Assembly (NCBI RefSeq): GCF_017745215.1
Contig: NZ_JAGHZV010000022.1
Span: 1 to 57,449 of the forward strand
Origin: Sphingomonas sp.
GTDB lineage: Bacteria; Pseudomonadota; Alphaproteobacteria; Sphingomonadales; Sphingomonadaceae
Length of the DNA stretch: 57,449 nucleotides
Direction of reading: 5' to 3'
This document shows positions 18,401-25,165 of this stretch, piece after piece. The first letter of the stretch is position 1. Every line of letters begins with the position of its first letter. Below the pieces are notes generated by a model. That model was not told the DNA's origin, searched no databases, and saw nothing but the letters and a program-made list of their open reading frames with translations. The position numbers and the translations under genes were made by a program.

Positions 18401-19653
18401 TGCGCAACGGCGCCGCGGGTGACGTGCTCACGCTTTCGGGCGCCTATGCCGCCAGCGGCGACGCGCGCCTGGCCCTCGACGTCGATCCCTCGGGTGCGGC
18501 CGACGCGCTGGTGATCGGCGGCATCGCGACGGGAACCACGCGGATCCAGCTCACCGGCACCGGCCAGGCGGCCCTGCTCGGCGCCGCATCGAGCCCATTG
18601 GTCAGGGTCGGCGCGGGCTCGGCGGCGGATGCCTTCGTGCTCGATCCGGCCGCCTCGCTGGTCGGCTTCGTCCAATATGGCCTGACCTATGACGCGGCGA
18701 ACCGCAGCTACAGCCTCGTCTCGGCGGCGGGGGCGCCCGTCTATCGGATCGCCCAGGCCTCGGAGGCGGCGCAGACGCTGTGGCTCAAATCGGCCGACGC
18801 CGTGAGCGGCCACGTCGCTTCGCTCCGGCAGCAAGGCAAGAGTTCCGGCATCTGGGCCCAGCTGATCGGCGGGATCGACAAGCGCGAAGGCACTGCCTCG
18901 GTCGCGCTGCCGGGCGGTGGCGCGGCGGGCGTCGACATCGCGTATCGCCAGACCAGTTATGGCGGCCAGATCGGCGTCGACCTCGGCAGCGTGGGGCGTT
19001 TCGCCTATGGCGTCACCGGCGGTTATCTGAGCTCGAAGCTGCGGCAGGGCAGTGACCGGCTCAAGTTCGACACCGCGAACATCGGCGTCTACGCAGGCTA
19101 TGGCGCCGGCGCCTTCTCTGCCGCCTTCCAAGCGAAATATGATCGTCACTGGGTCGGGCTGACCTCGCCGACGCTCGGCTATTCGGCCGATCTTCATGGC
19201 TCGTCGGTCGGCGCCAAGCTCGACCTCGGCTATCGGCTCGGCACCAAGGCGCTCGCGATCGAACCGGTCGCGTCGCTCGCGTGGACGCGCACCGACCTCG
19301 GCGATCTTGCCGCCTTCGGCCAGACCGTGGAGCTCGACGAGGCCAGCGGGCTGCGCGGAAGCGCCGGCGTACGTGTCTCGCATCCCTTCGCGATCGGGGG
19401 CAGGCAGGCCGGCAGCGTCTACCTCTCGGGCAAGGTGCTGCACGAGTTCGCCGGAACCGATGGGGCGACGCTCGTCTCCGGCGGCACCAGCGCGCATGTC
19501 GCCAATCTGCGCACACCCACCCATGGTCAGTTGACCGGCGGCGTCGACGTGGCGCGGCTGGGCGGCTTTTCGGCCTTTGTCGAAGGCAGCGCCACCTTCG
19601 GCTCCGCCTACAAGGGCACTGGCGGCCGCCTCGGCGTCCGGCTGGGCTTCTGA
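15430..19653 (+). CDS. Second repeat-rich autotransporter (1407 aa)
   Basis: AGGGGA eight bases upstream supports ATG 15430. A signal peptide with a hydrophobic core ends around S-P-A-L-A-A. The passenger carries about two dozen T-[TS]-G-x-x-S-x-G-[IV] repeats like those of the protein at 874, followed by the shared segment LGLETFRNSGGVIDLRNGAA and an autotransporter barrel ending in GRLGVRLGF. The matching segment in the first protein is LGLESFQNTGGIVELRNGVA. The two are clearly paralogous, with different passenger lengths. The likely role is a surface adhesin or matrix protein; the ligand is unknown. Confidence 0.83.
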   Translation: MTRLATAMRGRQRLARSTAMAGVLIAMAGASPALAAPEGAASPIVPNAAVSRAGIVRYQPGILTRAGAWHALHAPTRDLTAFDALKKLTSIAVAPADDPVDPADPADPGTPAPADLTLVYGDVSQSADNVPAIDAAPTDGNITITADHVSTTGDYSLGISATTPAGNISITADSVRTSGPVSTGVSATTGSGDILIDLATLSVGNSTGVQASAGFGSGAGNVSIDVDTVTSQDAGLVALAGGSVTINAGSVTTDSRSAADSPVPATGIVALSQGDITIAAGTVETFGTASPGIYAHALPNSDPYFLGAKIGITADTVKTHGDQSNGVVARSDAYNGFAEVNLGTVSTEGDNSLGVGVSTSGDIGYFSGGYTINRINVDSVTTKGEESSGISVYSRFNWTKVDAGTINTSGLGSAGINVASYAAYLEIAADKITTTGLFSDGVHVENLYGATIVDAGDISVKGMGSAGVYVNQVYGGLHGSTSVHVDSVTTTGNGYSGYYGSKAAYGILVFSPDAHIEVDAGTVTTTGTFAGGIVAATGTRNVFVNAGKVATSGSYSPGIIAISRLGGVEVTTGEVSTKGLGAVAIEVHSYADTLITSNTLSTKGEYSAGVYATVVAGDAQVTVGTIATEGITSPGIYFYNRLGDTTLDLGTITTKGINSAAVDLFTLSGNIDLSVDHVRTDGNLAAGIEAVEAFGVLNLTAGTVETHGDNASGIDIETSRGVANITVDSVRTTGNRSTGIAGLSTNGAINVHAGTVITTGDFSNAIDPNGYAAVVTVESGHAEAHGKFSAAVRALSQDRAEVKSGFAYSKYDSAIMALGGTRGVGVTVTGATTSAGGSAITLGGPTVDLVIGAGAVVTGSEHSEYNGTFFPGSDGVFILGTTMNVQNAGTIRTTGSGWAIETSLVPSGKASDGATIVNTGQILNAIKLSDANDSFTNAGLFVSAKDSSFGEGDDLFVNTGIVRLARAGSTPAAVGFLGLETFRNSGGVIDLRNGAAGDVLTLSGAYAASGDARLALDVDPSGAADALVIGGIATGTTRIQLTGTGQAALLGAASSPLVRVGAGSAADAFVLDPAASLVGFVQYGLTYDAANRSYSLVSAAGAPVYRIAQASEAAQTLWLKSADAVSGHVASLRQQGKSSGIWAQLIGGIDKREGTASVALPGGGAAGVDIAYRQTSYGGQIGVDLGSVGRFAYGVTGGYLSSKLRQGSDRLKFDTANIGVYAGYGAGAFSAAFQAKYDRHWVGLTSPTLGYSADLHGSSVGAKLDLGYRLGTKALAIEPVASLAWTRTDLGDLAAFGQTVELDEASGLRGSAGVRVSHPFAIGGRQAGSVYLSGKVLHEFAGTDGATLVSGGTSAHVANLRTPTHGQLTGGVDVARLGGFSAFVEGSATFGSAYKGTGGRLGVRLGF

Positions 19654-19662
19654 GGACAGGCC

Positions 19663-20421
19663 ATGCGCCGGGAGCCGATGACTATCCGAGGAGACAATGG
19701 CCCCCGGCGCAGCTTCGATGCAGACGGCGGCGAGGATGCGACGGGAGCCGCCTCGGAGCTGCTGATGACGCTGGAAAAGGAATATCTGCCGCCCCGCGAG
19801 CTCGCGCGGACCGCGGTGCTGCTGATCGATCCGTACAACGACCTGCTCGACAGCCAGGGAAAGGCATGGCCGGCGATTGCCGACGTCGCGGCGGATGTCG
19901 GCCTGCTCGCCAATCTGAAGGGGGTGGTGGAGGAAGCCCGCACCTCGGGGCTGTGCATCGTCTACCTGCCGAAGCGCAGTGTGCCTCGGAACGGGGCTTA
20001 TCTCACGCCTTCGCAGCGTGCGGCGGCGGACGCCTCATGGTTCGTGCGCGGCAGCTGGGGCGCCGAGTGGTTTCCGGATCTCGCCCCGCGCGCGGGCGAC
20101 ATCATCGCCTCGGAGCGCGTGGCGGTCGGCGCGTTTGCGGGAACCGATCTCGGTCTCCAGCTCCGCGCGCTCGATATCGTGCGGCTCGTCGTAGTCGGCG
20201 GAATCGCGAACGAAGCGCTCGAGGCGACCGCGCGTGCGGCGGTCGACCAGGGTTTCCACGTCACGCTGGTCCGCGACGCGACCGCAGCGGCGAACTGGGA
20301 CGCGATGCGTGCCACGCTGGAGGCCAATGCGCCCCATTGCGCGCACCAGGTGATCGGCACGCGGGAATTCTACGACGCGCTTGCCTGTGCCCGGCTGGCG
20401 CTGCGTTCCGTGGGGAGATGA
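19663..20421 (+). CDS. Isochorismatase-fold protein lacking catalytic Cys and Lys (252 aa)
   Basis: The core follows the isochorismatase/nicotinamidase fold: VLLIDPYND (Asp56), then ERVAVGAFAGTDL, then VVVGGIANEALEATARAA. Active members have a Lys before the F-x-G-T-x-L block and a Cys in the G-x-x-T-x-x-C-V-x-x-T-A loop. Here the aligned residues are Arg152 and Ala185, so hydrolase chemistry is unlikely. The ~45-residue N-terminal extension has no signal peptide. It starts 9 bases after the autotransporter stop, so the genes are probably co-transcribed. It may be a binding or regulatory derivative. ATG 19678 is an alternative start. Confidence 0.7.
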   Translation: MRREPMTIRGDNGPRRSFDADGGEDATGAASELLMTLEKEYLPPRELARTAVLLIDPYNDLLDSQGKAWPAIADVAADVGLLANLKGVVEEARTSGLCIVYLPKRSVPRNGAYLTPSQRAAADASWFVRGSWGAEWFPDLAPRAGDIIASERVAVGAFAGTDLGLQLRALDIVRLVVVGGIANEALEATARAAVDQGFHVTLVRDATAAANWDAMRATLEANAPHCAHQVIGTREFYDALACARLALRSVGR

Positions 20422-20479
20422 GAATGAGGCCGGGTCGACGTCCGGCGCGCGACGGTTCGGCGCCCCTTTGGACGCATGG

Positions 20480-20589
20480 CTTGCAATGTAGGAACTCGCC
20501 TGCTCGGCTGGACATGTCCGGCCGCTCTTGAAGCTTGCAGGGATGGGGCCGGAATTGCCGCGACGGGTCGTGACTCTTGTGACTTTTCG
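20480..20589. repeat. Dispersed hairpin element, copy 1
   Basis: This ~110-base unit begins CTTGCAATGTAGGAA and ends CTCTTGTGACTTTTCG. The same two ends bracket a second unit at 48565-48685. The middle contains an imperfect inverted repeat around GGACATGTCC (20510-20519). Both copies lie between the 3' ends of convergent genes. It may be a bidirectional transcription-end element, a small RNA or a repeat family; no recognised family name can be given. The rest of the 20422-20686 gap shows nothing else. Confidence 0.6.
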
Positions 20590-20686
20590 AGCGCAGGTCC
20601 CGCCGCGACCAGGACCGCACGGAACGTGTATCCGGCCCTGGGGTCAGGGTCGACGTCCTGGCGACGAATCCAAGTGAGTTGGAATC

Positions 20687-23464
20687 CTAGGCCGCCTTGG
20701 TGATGCCGGGATCGGCGGCAGCGATCGCCGCCCGGATCTTCGCCGCCGGGCAGGTCGCGCCCTGTTCCTCAGCGAGCGCGAGCGCGCGGTGGAGGGCAGC
20801 GAGCGTTTCGCGACGGTGCGATTGGCCATGGACGCGCAGCTGCATCTCGGCGCGAATCCGCATCACTTCGGGCAGGATCCAAAGCTCGCCGGCATTCTCC
20901 GCGCGTTCGATCAGCGTATCGGCGAGCGCGAGCGCTTCGGGGACTGCTCCGGCACGCGCGAGCGCTTCGGCGAGCGAGGCGGCAGCCATCGTGCACACCG
21001 GCCCGAAGGCGCTGGCGCGCACCGAGGCGAGCGCGCGGTTCACGTCGGTCAGTCGCGGCGCGGGATCGTGCGCCACGGCCAGCCAGTCCTCGAACAGCTT
21101 TGCGACTTCCTGCCATGCCGGGATGCGCAGCGCGTCGACCGCCGCACGAAGGCGCGTGATGGCGATGCGCGCGTCCTTCGCGCGGCCGGTCAGGATCATG
21201 ATCGGGCAGGTCGCGATCGCCAGGATATAGATGATGCTCAGCAGATGGCCGATCGCTTCGCCTTCCGACAGCGCTGTCTCCGCCGCCCGCAGCGCTTGTT
21301 CGGTATCGCCCTGAAGGTAAAGGATTCGCGCCCTATAGCAGAGACCTGCGATGCGTTGATCATATTGGAACGGAATGTTCTGGGTACTGCGTTCGGGCAG
21401 CGGGAAATAGCCGAGCACGCGGTCGAGATGGGTGAGGGCGGCGGCATGCTCGCCCGCGAAGTGCAGCGCGATCCCCATCAGCCGGTGCGCGGCGATCCGG
21501 CCTTCCACATCGCCCTCGGCCTCGGCGATCGCCTCGACACGTTCGGCATGGTAGCGGGCGGCGGCGAATTCGCCGGTCCAGACGTGCGCCGACCAGAGCG
21601 CCCATTCGCCGCGGATCCGCGCTGCCGGGTCACCCACCGCCTCGGCCAATGCGATCAGCGTCCGTGCGGCGTCCACCTGGACCTCGGTGCGCGCGATCCG
21701 CGAGACGAGGAGCGTGACGAGCGCGGAGCGCAGGTCGAGCTCCACTCGCCGCCGCGGCCCGTTGGCGACGAGCGCGATCGCGTGACCTAGCCGCCCCAGC
21801 GCCTCGCCGAACGCGCCCTGATCGAACCAATAGGGAACCGCAGAGAGCGTGAGCGCCAGCGACAGCTCCTCGCGCTCGGGATCGGCGAAGCACCAGTCGA
21901 GCGCCCGCGCGAGCTCGTCGTTGTTCACGCAATGCCAGACGGTGCGCTCCTCGAGCTCGCGCCGGAGCTGCTGGGCGAGCCGGCGCATCGCGCTCGAATA
22001 ATGCGGCGACCGCTTGAGTTGCTCGAAGGAATAGAGGCGCACGAGCCGCGGCATGGCGAAAGTGGTGCCGGCTACCGATCGCGTGACGATCAGCAGCGAC
22101 TTCGCAGCGAGGTTGGTGATGTGGTCGCACAGGTCGGGCAGGGGCGTCGCCACCACGGCGTGCGCAGCCTCGCGCGTGAAGGCACGCGTGAAGACGCTGA
22201 GCGAGAACATCAGCCCCCGTTCGACTTCGGAGAGGCGATCGAAGCCATATTCGATCGACGCCTCGATGCTCCGGTTCTGCGGGGAAGCGGTGCGGGGCCC
22301 CTGGATGCGCAGCGCGCCGGGCTGCTCGATGATCTCCGCGAGCCCTTCGATCCCACGCCGATCGACCTGCGACGCGGCGAGTTCGATCGCGAGCGGATTG
22401 CCCTCGAGCAGCCGGCAGATCCGGGCGATCGTCGCCAGATCCCCGGCCGCCGCGGCGGTGAAGCCGAGCGGTGCGCGCGCGAAGAACAGCTCGACCGCGC
22501 CGAAGCCCATCAGCTCGTCGGCGGGCAGGTCGTCGCGGCCCGGATAGGAGAGCGGGCCCAGGCGCAGCACCGTCTCGGCCTCGGCGCCCACAGGCTCGCG
22601 GCTGGTGAGGACGATTGCGGAGCGCGGTGCCCTGCGGAGCACCAGCGTGGCGACGTCGGCCGCCTCGTCGAGGCGCGCCTCGCATCCGTCGAGCACGAAA
22701 AGGTGCGCGGTCGACGGAAGCGCGCCCTGCAACGCGTGCCAGTCGCCGGCTTCGTGCCGCATGCCCAGCGCGGCGAGCAGCAACTCGGGCAGTCCGGCCA
22801 GTGCCGTGCTGCAATCGATGAACAGCGTGCCGCCGGGGAATTCGCCGGCCGCGCCCGCGGCGGCGGTCAGCGCGACACTCGTCTTGCCGATCCCGCCCGG
22901 GCCGGTGATCGTCACCTGGCGGCGATGGCGCAGCGCATCCGCGATCTCGGCGAGCGGCGCCTCACGGCCGACGATCGGCGTCAGCGGCCGCTGGACGGCC
23001 GGGGTCTGGGCAAGGTCGACCACCGGCGTGCGGGCGTCGCCCTCGACGAGGGGGTGAACCGGTGCGACGAACCGATAGCCGCGCCCGGCGACCGTCGCGA
23101 TATAGCGCGCGCCGCCCTGACCGCAGCCCAGCACGCGCCGCAGCGCGGCGATCTGCGCGCGCAGGTTCACTTCCTCGACGATCCGGCCGGGCCAGACGCG
23201 CGCGAGCAGCTCTTCCTTGGCCTGGAGCTCCCCCGGCCGTTCGAGGAGCGCGTCGAGCACGTCAGCGATACGCCCGCTCAGCGGCACCGCTGCGCCATTT
23301 CGGAACAGCGCCTGCCGCGCCGGCGCATATTCGAAATCGCCGAACGCCAGCCGGTTCCCGCCGGACACGCCTGTCGATCCGTGCGCGGCGAGCGGCGCCA
23401 CGGAACTCGCACCGGCTGCGAGCGGTTCGCTGCGAGATGGCCCTACATTTCGCATGTGCAGCAT
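20687..23464 (-). CDS. Winged-helix and P-loop ATPase transcriptional regulator, second copy (925 aa)
   Basis: It has the same architecture as the regulator at 7789-10473. After a ~38-residue Ala/Ser-rich start, residues ~39-136 form an OmpR-type winged helix (ARVWPGRIVEEVN, closing GRGYRFVAPV). Walker A GPGGIGKTS lies at 188-196, followed by a VLTSREPVG strand, LLEGNPLAIELAAS, and a long helical C-terminal half. It has no receiver domain. The gene reads away from the peptide cluster; its 5' end is ~210 bases from the divergent M28 gene, with an inverted repeat between them, so it could control that cluster or itself. The start could also be the ATG nine bases further in. Confidence 0.78.
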   Translation of the reverse strand: MLHMRNVGPSRSEPLAAGASSVAPLAAHGSTGVSGGNRLAFGDFEYAPARQALFRNGAAVPLSGRIADVLDALLERPGELQAKEELLARVWPGRIVEEVNLRAQIAALRRVLGCGQGGARYIATVAGRGYRFVAPVHPLVEGDARTPVVDLAQTPAVQRPLTPIVGREAPLAEIADALRHRRQVTITGPGGIGKTSVALTAAAGAAGEFPGGTLFIDCSTALAGLPELLLAALGMRHEAGDWHALQGALPSTAHLFVLDGCEARLDEAADVATLVLRRAPRSAIVLTSREPVGAEAETVLRLGPLSYPGRDDLPADELMGFGAVELFFARAPLGFTAAAAGDLATIARICRLLEGNPLAIELAASQVDRRGIEGLAEIIEQPGALRIQGPRTASPQNRSIEASIEYGFDRLSEVERGLMFSLSVFTRAFTREAAHAVVATPLPDLCDHITNLAAKSLLIVTRSVAGTTFAMPRLVRLYSFEQLKRSPHYSSAMRRLAQQLRRELEERTVWHCVNNDELARALDWCFADPEREELSLALTLSAVPYWFDQGAFGEALGRLGHAIALVANGPRRRVELDLRSALVTLLVSRIARTEVQVDAARTLIALAEAVGDPAARIRGEWALWSAHVWTGEFAAARYHAERVEAIAEAEGDVEGRIAAHRLMGIALHFAGEHAAALTHLDRVLGYFPLPERSTQNIPFQYDQRIAGLCYRARILYLQGDTEQALRAAETALSEGEAIGHLLSIIYILAIATCPIMILTGRAKDARIAITRLRAAVDALRIPAWQEVAKLFEDWLAVAHDPAPRLTDVNRALASVRASAFGPVCTMAAASLAEALARAGAVPEALALADTLIERAENAGELWILPEVMRIRAEMQLRVHGQSHRRETLAALHRALALAEEQGATCPAAKIRAAIAAADPGITKAA

Positions 23465-23498
23465 TGTGCACGCGCCCGCGCCGAGTGCAACCGTAAGT

Positions 23499-23518
23499 TA
23501 TTACACTTTAGGGTAATA
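23499..23518. promoter_or_regulatory. Candidate operator, TATTAC-N8-GTAATA
   Basis: A perfect 6-base inverted repeat with an 8-base spacer sits 35 bases upstream of the regulator start, in an A/T-rich patch within GC-rich DNA, between the divergent regulator and M28 genes. Position and symmetry suit autoregulation by a winged-helix dimer. The assignment is inferred. Confidence 0.4.
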
Positions 23519-23662
23519 GGTAGAGCCGATCGGGTCAGCGAGTGCGGGTCCGCGGTGCTGGCGCGCGGCCGCGCCCCCCCCAAGGGTCGCGATCGAGTCC
23601 GGCCGTCGCGCGGTAGGCGCCGAGCCGTTCTTGCCCTATTCCTCGCGGCCGGACGCCGCGAT

Positions 23663-23667
23663 GGAGG
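23663..23667 (+). promoter_or_regulatory. Ribosome binding site fixing the M28 start
   Basis: GGAGG lies 8 bases before ATG 23676. It overlaps the in-frame upstream ATG at 23661 and is only two bases from the one at 23670, so 23676 is the best start. The resulting protein opens directly with its membrane anchor. Confidence 0.55.
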
Positions 23668-23675
23668 CCATGCCG

Positions 23676-24674
23676 ATGCGATGGTTGATTGGGATCGCCG
23701 TGTTCGGCGGCATCCTTCTGGCGCTGATCTGGATGGCCGCGCGAGTGTGGCGCGCCTATCCGATCGGCTTCGGGGGGGCGCCGCCCCCGATCGCGCACGC
23801 CGATGCGGCGGCGAGGGCCGAAGCCGCGTGGAATGGCGAGCGAGCCTTGGCGGACATCGCCGCCCTGCTTCCGCATGCGCCTCGTTCCCCCGGCACGCCC
23901 GGCCAGGCCGCGACGATCGCCTACATCGAGCGGGAATTGGCTCGCATCGGCGGCTTCGAGCTCCATCGCCAGGCCTTTACGTGGGTCCGGGACGACGGGG
24001 TTCCGGTGCCGCTGGTCAATGTCGTGGCGCGATCGAATCCAGGTCGGCAGCGCCGGGTCCTGCTGGGCACGCACCATGATTCGCTGATCCGCGCCTACCG
24101 CGATCCCGTCGACCCGCAGGCGCCGATGCCCGGGGCGAGCAATTCAGCCTCCGGCGTCGCGGTGCTGCTCGAGACTGCACGCGTGCTCGGGGCGGCCGAT
24201 AGGCCGCGGAGCATCGGCATCGATCTCGTCTTCTTCGATGGCGAGGAAGGCGCCTATGCGCTGGGCGGCGGCGAGACGCGGTGGCAGCCGCTCGGCTCGA
24301 CTCGCTTCGTCGAACGACTGGGCGACTTCTACCGCGAGCCTCCCGCGGCCGTCGTGATCCTCGACCTCGTCTGCCGCGAGGGGCTGCGCCTCCAGCCCGA
24401 ACCCAATTCGCTGAGAACGGGCCGCGCCGAACTCGTGCGGATGTGGCGGATCGGCGCGAACGTCGCACCCGCCACCTTCGCCTGGCGAGCGCGTTCGAGC
24501 GGAGTGGGCGACGACCACAAGCCTTTCTGGCAGGCAGGGATTCCGGCGATCCTGTTGATCGACGCTCGCCCGACGCCCTGGTTCAACACCACGCAGGACA
24601 CGCTCGACAAATGTCGCGCCGAGAGCCTAGCCGCGGTGGGTCGCACCCTGACTCGCTATCTTTTCGCACACTGA
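23676..24674 (+). CDS. Membrane-anchored M28-family protein resembling glutaminyl cyclase, with altered metal ligands (332 aa)
   Basis: Residues 3-25 form a membrane anchor; the rest should face the periplasm. The fold blocks follow M28/glutaminyl-peptide cyclotransferases: GTHHDS (131-136), PGASNSASG (152-160), FFDGEEG (187-192), GSTRFVERL (207-215), ILDL (228-231), GVGDDHKPF (276-284) and WFNTTQDT (302-309). The YGSR-like, DDH-PF and W-x-T-x-x-D blocks favour the cyclase subgroup. Of the three zinc ligands of animal-type cyclases (Asp, Glu, His), only the Glu is clearly kept: the Asp is Asn156 and the His is Asn304. It may be inactive or bind metal differently. It lies 92 bases upstream of two peptide precursors that end in Gln-Gln-Thr. 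Confidence 0.72.
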   Translation: MRWLIGIAVFGGILLALIWMAARVWRAYPIGFGGAPPPIAHADAAARAEAAWNGERALADIAALLPHAPRSPGTPGQAATIAYIERELARIGGFELHRQAFTWVRDDGVPVPLVNVVARSNPGRQRRVLLGTHHDSLIRAYRDPVDPQAPMPGASNSASGVAVLLETARVLGAADRPRSIGIDLVFFDGEEGAYALGGGETRWQPLGSTRFVERLGDFYREPPAAVVILDLVCREGLRLQPEPNSLRTGRAELVRMWRIGANVAPATFAWRARSSGVGDDHKPFWQAGIPAILLIDARPTPWFNTTQDTLDKCRAESLAAVGRTLTRYLFAH

Positions 24675-24755
24675 AAAGGAGCGGGGCTGCGCGCCGCGGC
24701 GGTCACCGCAACAAAGATCGAACCTGCTGCGTTATGGAATCCCCTGCAAAGAATT

Positions 24756-24759
24756 GGAG
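24756..24759 (+). promoter_or_regulatory. Ribosome binding site of precursor 1
   Basis: GGAG with a 7-base spacer selects ATG 24767 over the in-frame ATG at 24734. The second precursor has the same GGAG and 7-base spacing (25009-25012), which supports both starts. Confidence 0.6.
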
Positions 24760-24766
24760 CGTGTAC

Positions 24767-24904
24767 ATGGCCGAAAACCCCCGCCCCGAAGCCGATGCCG
24801 CCCGCGAAATCGAGACGTCGCGGGCCGACCGGGAATGGGTTACGCCTCAGGTCAGCAAGCTCGATCTCGAGACGGCGCAGCAGACCGGTATCCCGGGCGG
24901 CTGA
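24767..24904 (+). CDS. Putative RiPP precursor peptide 1 (45 aa)
   Basis: This is a short acidic peptide with a lasso-type leader signature: Trp24-Val-Thr-Pro27 followed by Val29, and Thr40 at the position usually two residues before the cut. The block LDLETAQQT is shared with precursor 2. Only GIPGG follows Thr40, so a lasso-register core would be four residues, too short for a ring and tail. It is followed by a second precursor and tailoring genes, with B1/B2 protease genes on the opposite strand. A B1 (PqqD-like) domain would be expected to bind the W-x-T-P motif. I cannot say which residues become the product. Confidence 0.7.
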   Translation: MAENPRPEADAAREIETSRADREWVTPQVSKLDLETAQQTGIPGG

Positions 24905-24927
24905 TCCGGCGCCGCCCATGTGCGGCG

Positions 24928-24936
24928 TGCTATAAT
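24928..24936 (+). promoter_or_regulatory. Extended -10 promoter between the precursors
   Basis: TGCTATAAT is an extended -10 box (TG-N-TATAAT) with a perfect TATAAT. The -35 position is GC-rich and unconvincing, as expected for extended -10 promoters. It would drive precursor 2 and the tailoring genes independently of precursor 1. Confidence 0.45.
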
Positions 24937-24970
24937 TCGAAGCCATTTCGGCTCTGTCCGGGAACCGAGG

Positions 24971-24986
24971 CAACGCGGCCGCGTTG
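24971..24986. promoter_or_regulatory. 16-base perfect palindrome in the leader of precursor 2
   Basis: CAACGCGGCCGCGTTG is perfectly self-complementary and lies ~35 bases after the extended -10 box and 33 bases before ATG 25020. It could be an operator or an RNA hairpin; there is no T-run to make it a terminator. Confidence 0.4.
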
Positions 24987-25019
24987 CATTTCGGGTCTCG
25001 GGCAAAGTGGAGCTGTGTC

Positions 25020-25148
25020 ATGGCTGAGCCTTTGGTTCGCCCCGAAGTCGAGGATGGATCGAAGGGAGAACCGCATCGCGCGGACCCGGAATGGATCACG
25101 CCCGAAGTGATCCGGCTCGAGCTCGAAACCGCGCAGCAAACCATCTGA
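25020..25148 (+). CDS. Putative RiPP precursor peptide 2 (42 aa)
   Basis: Paralogue of the 45-residue peptide just upstream: Trp25-Ile-Thr-Pro28, then Val30, the conserved LELETAQQT block and a single Ile after Thr41. The Trp-to-Thr distance is 16 residues in both. In lasso register the peptide would have no core at all. The N-terminal 20 residues differ between the two apart from the initial MAE. It lies 17 bases before the methyltransferase gene, so translation with the tailoring genes is likely. Confidence 0.68.
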   Translation: MAEPLVRPEVEDGSKGEPHRADPEWITPEVIRLELETAQQTI

Positions 25149-25165
25149 ACTTCGGGTCGCCCTCC

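Noticed and set aside
16600..19524. Long antisense frame over the second autotransporter
   Set aside because: Mirror of the repeat-coding strand with no recognisable motif.
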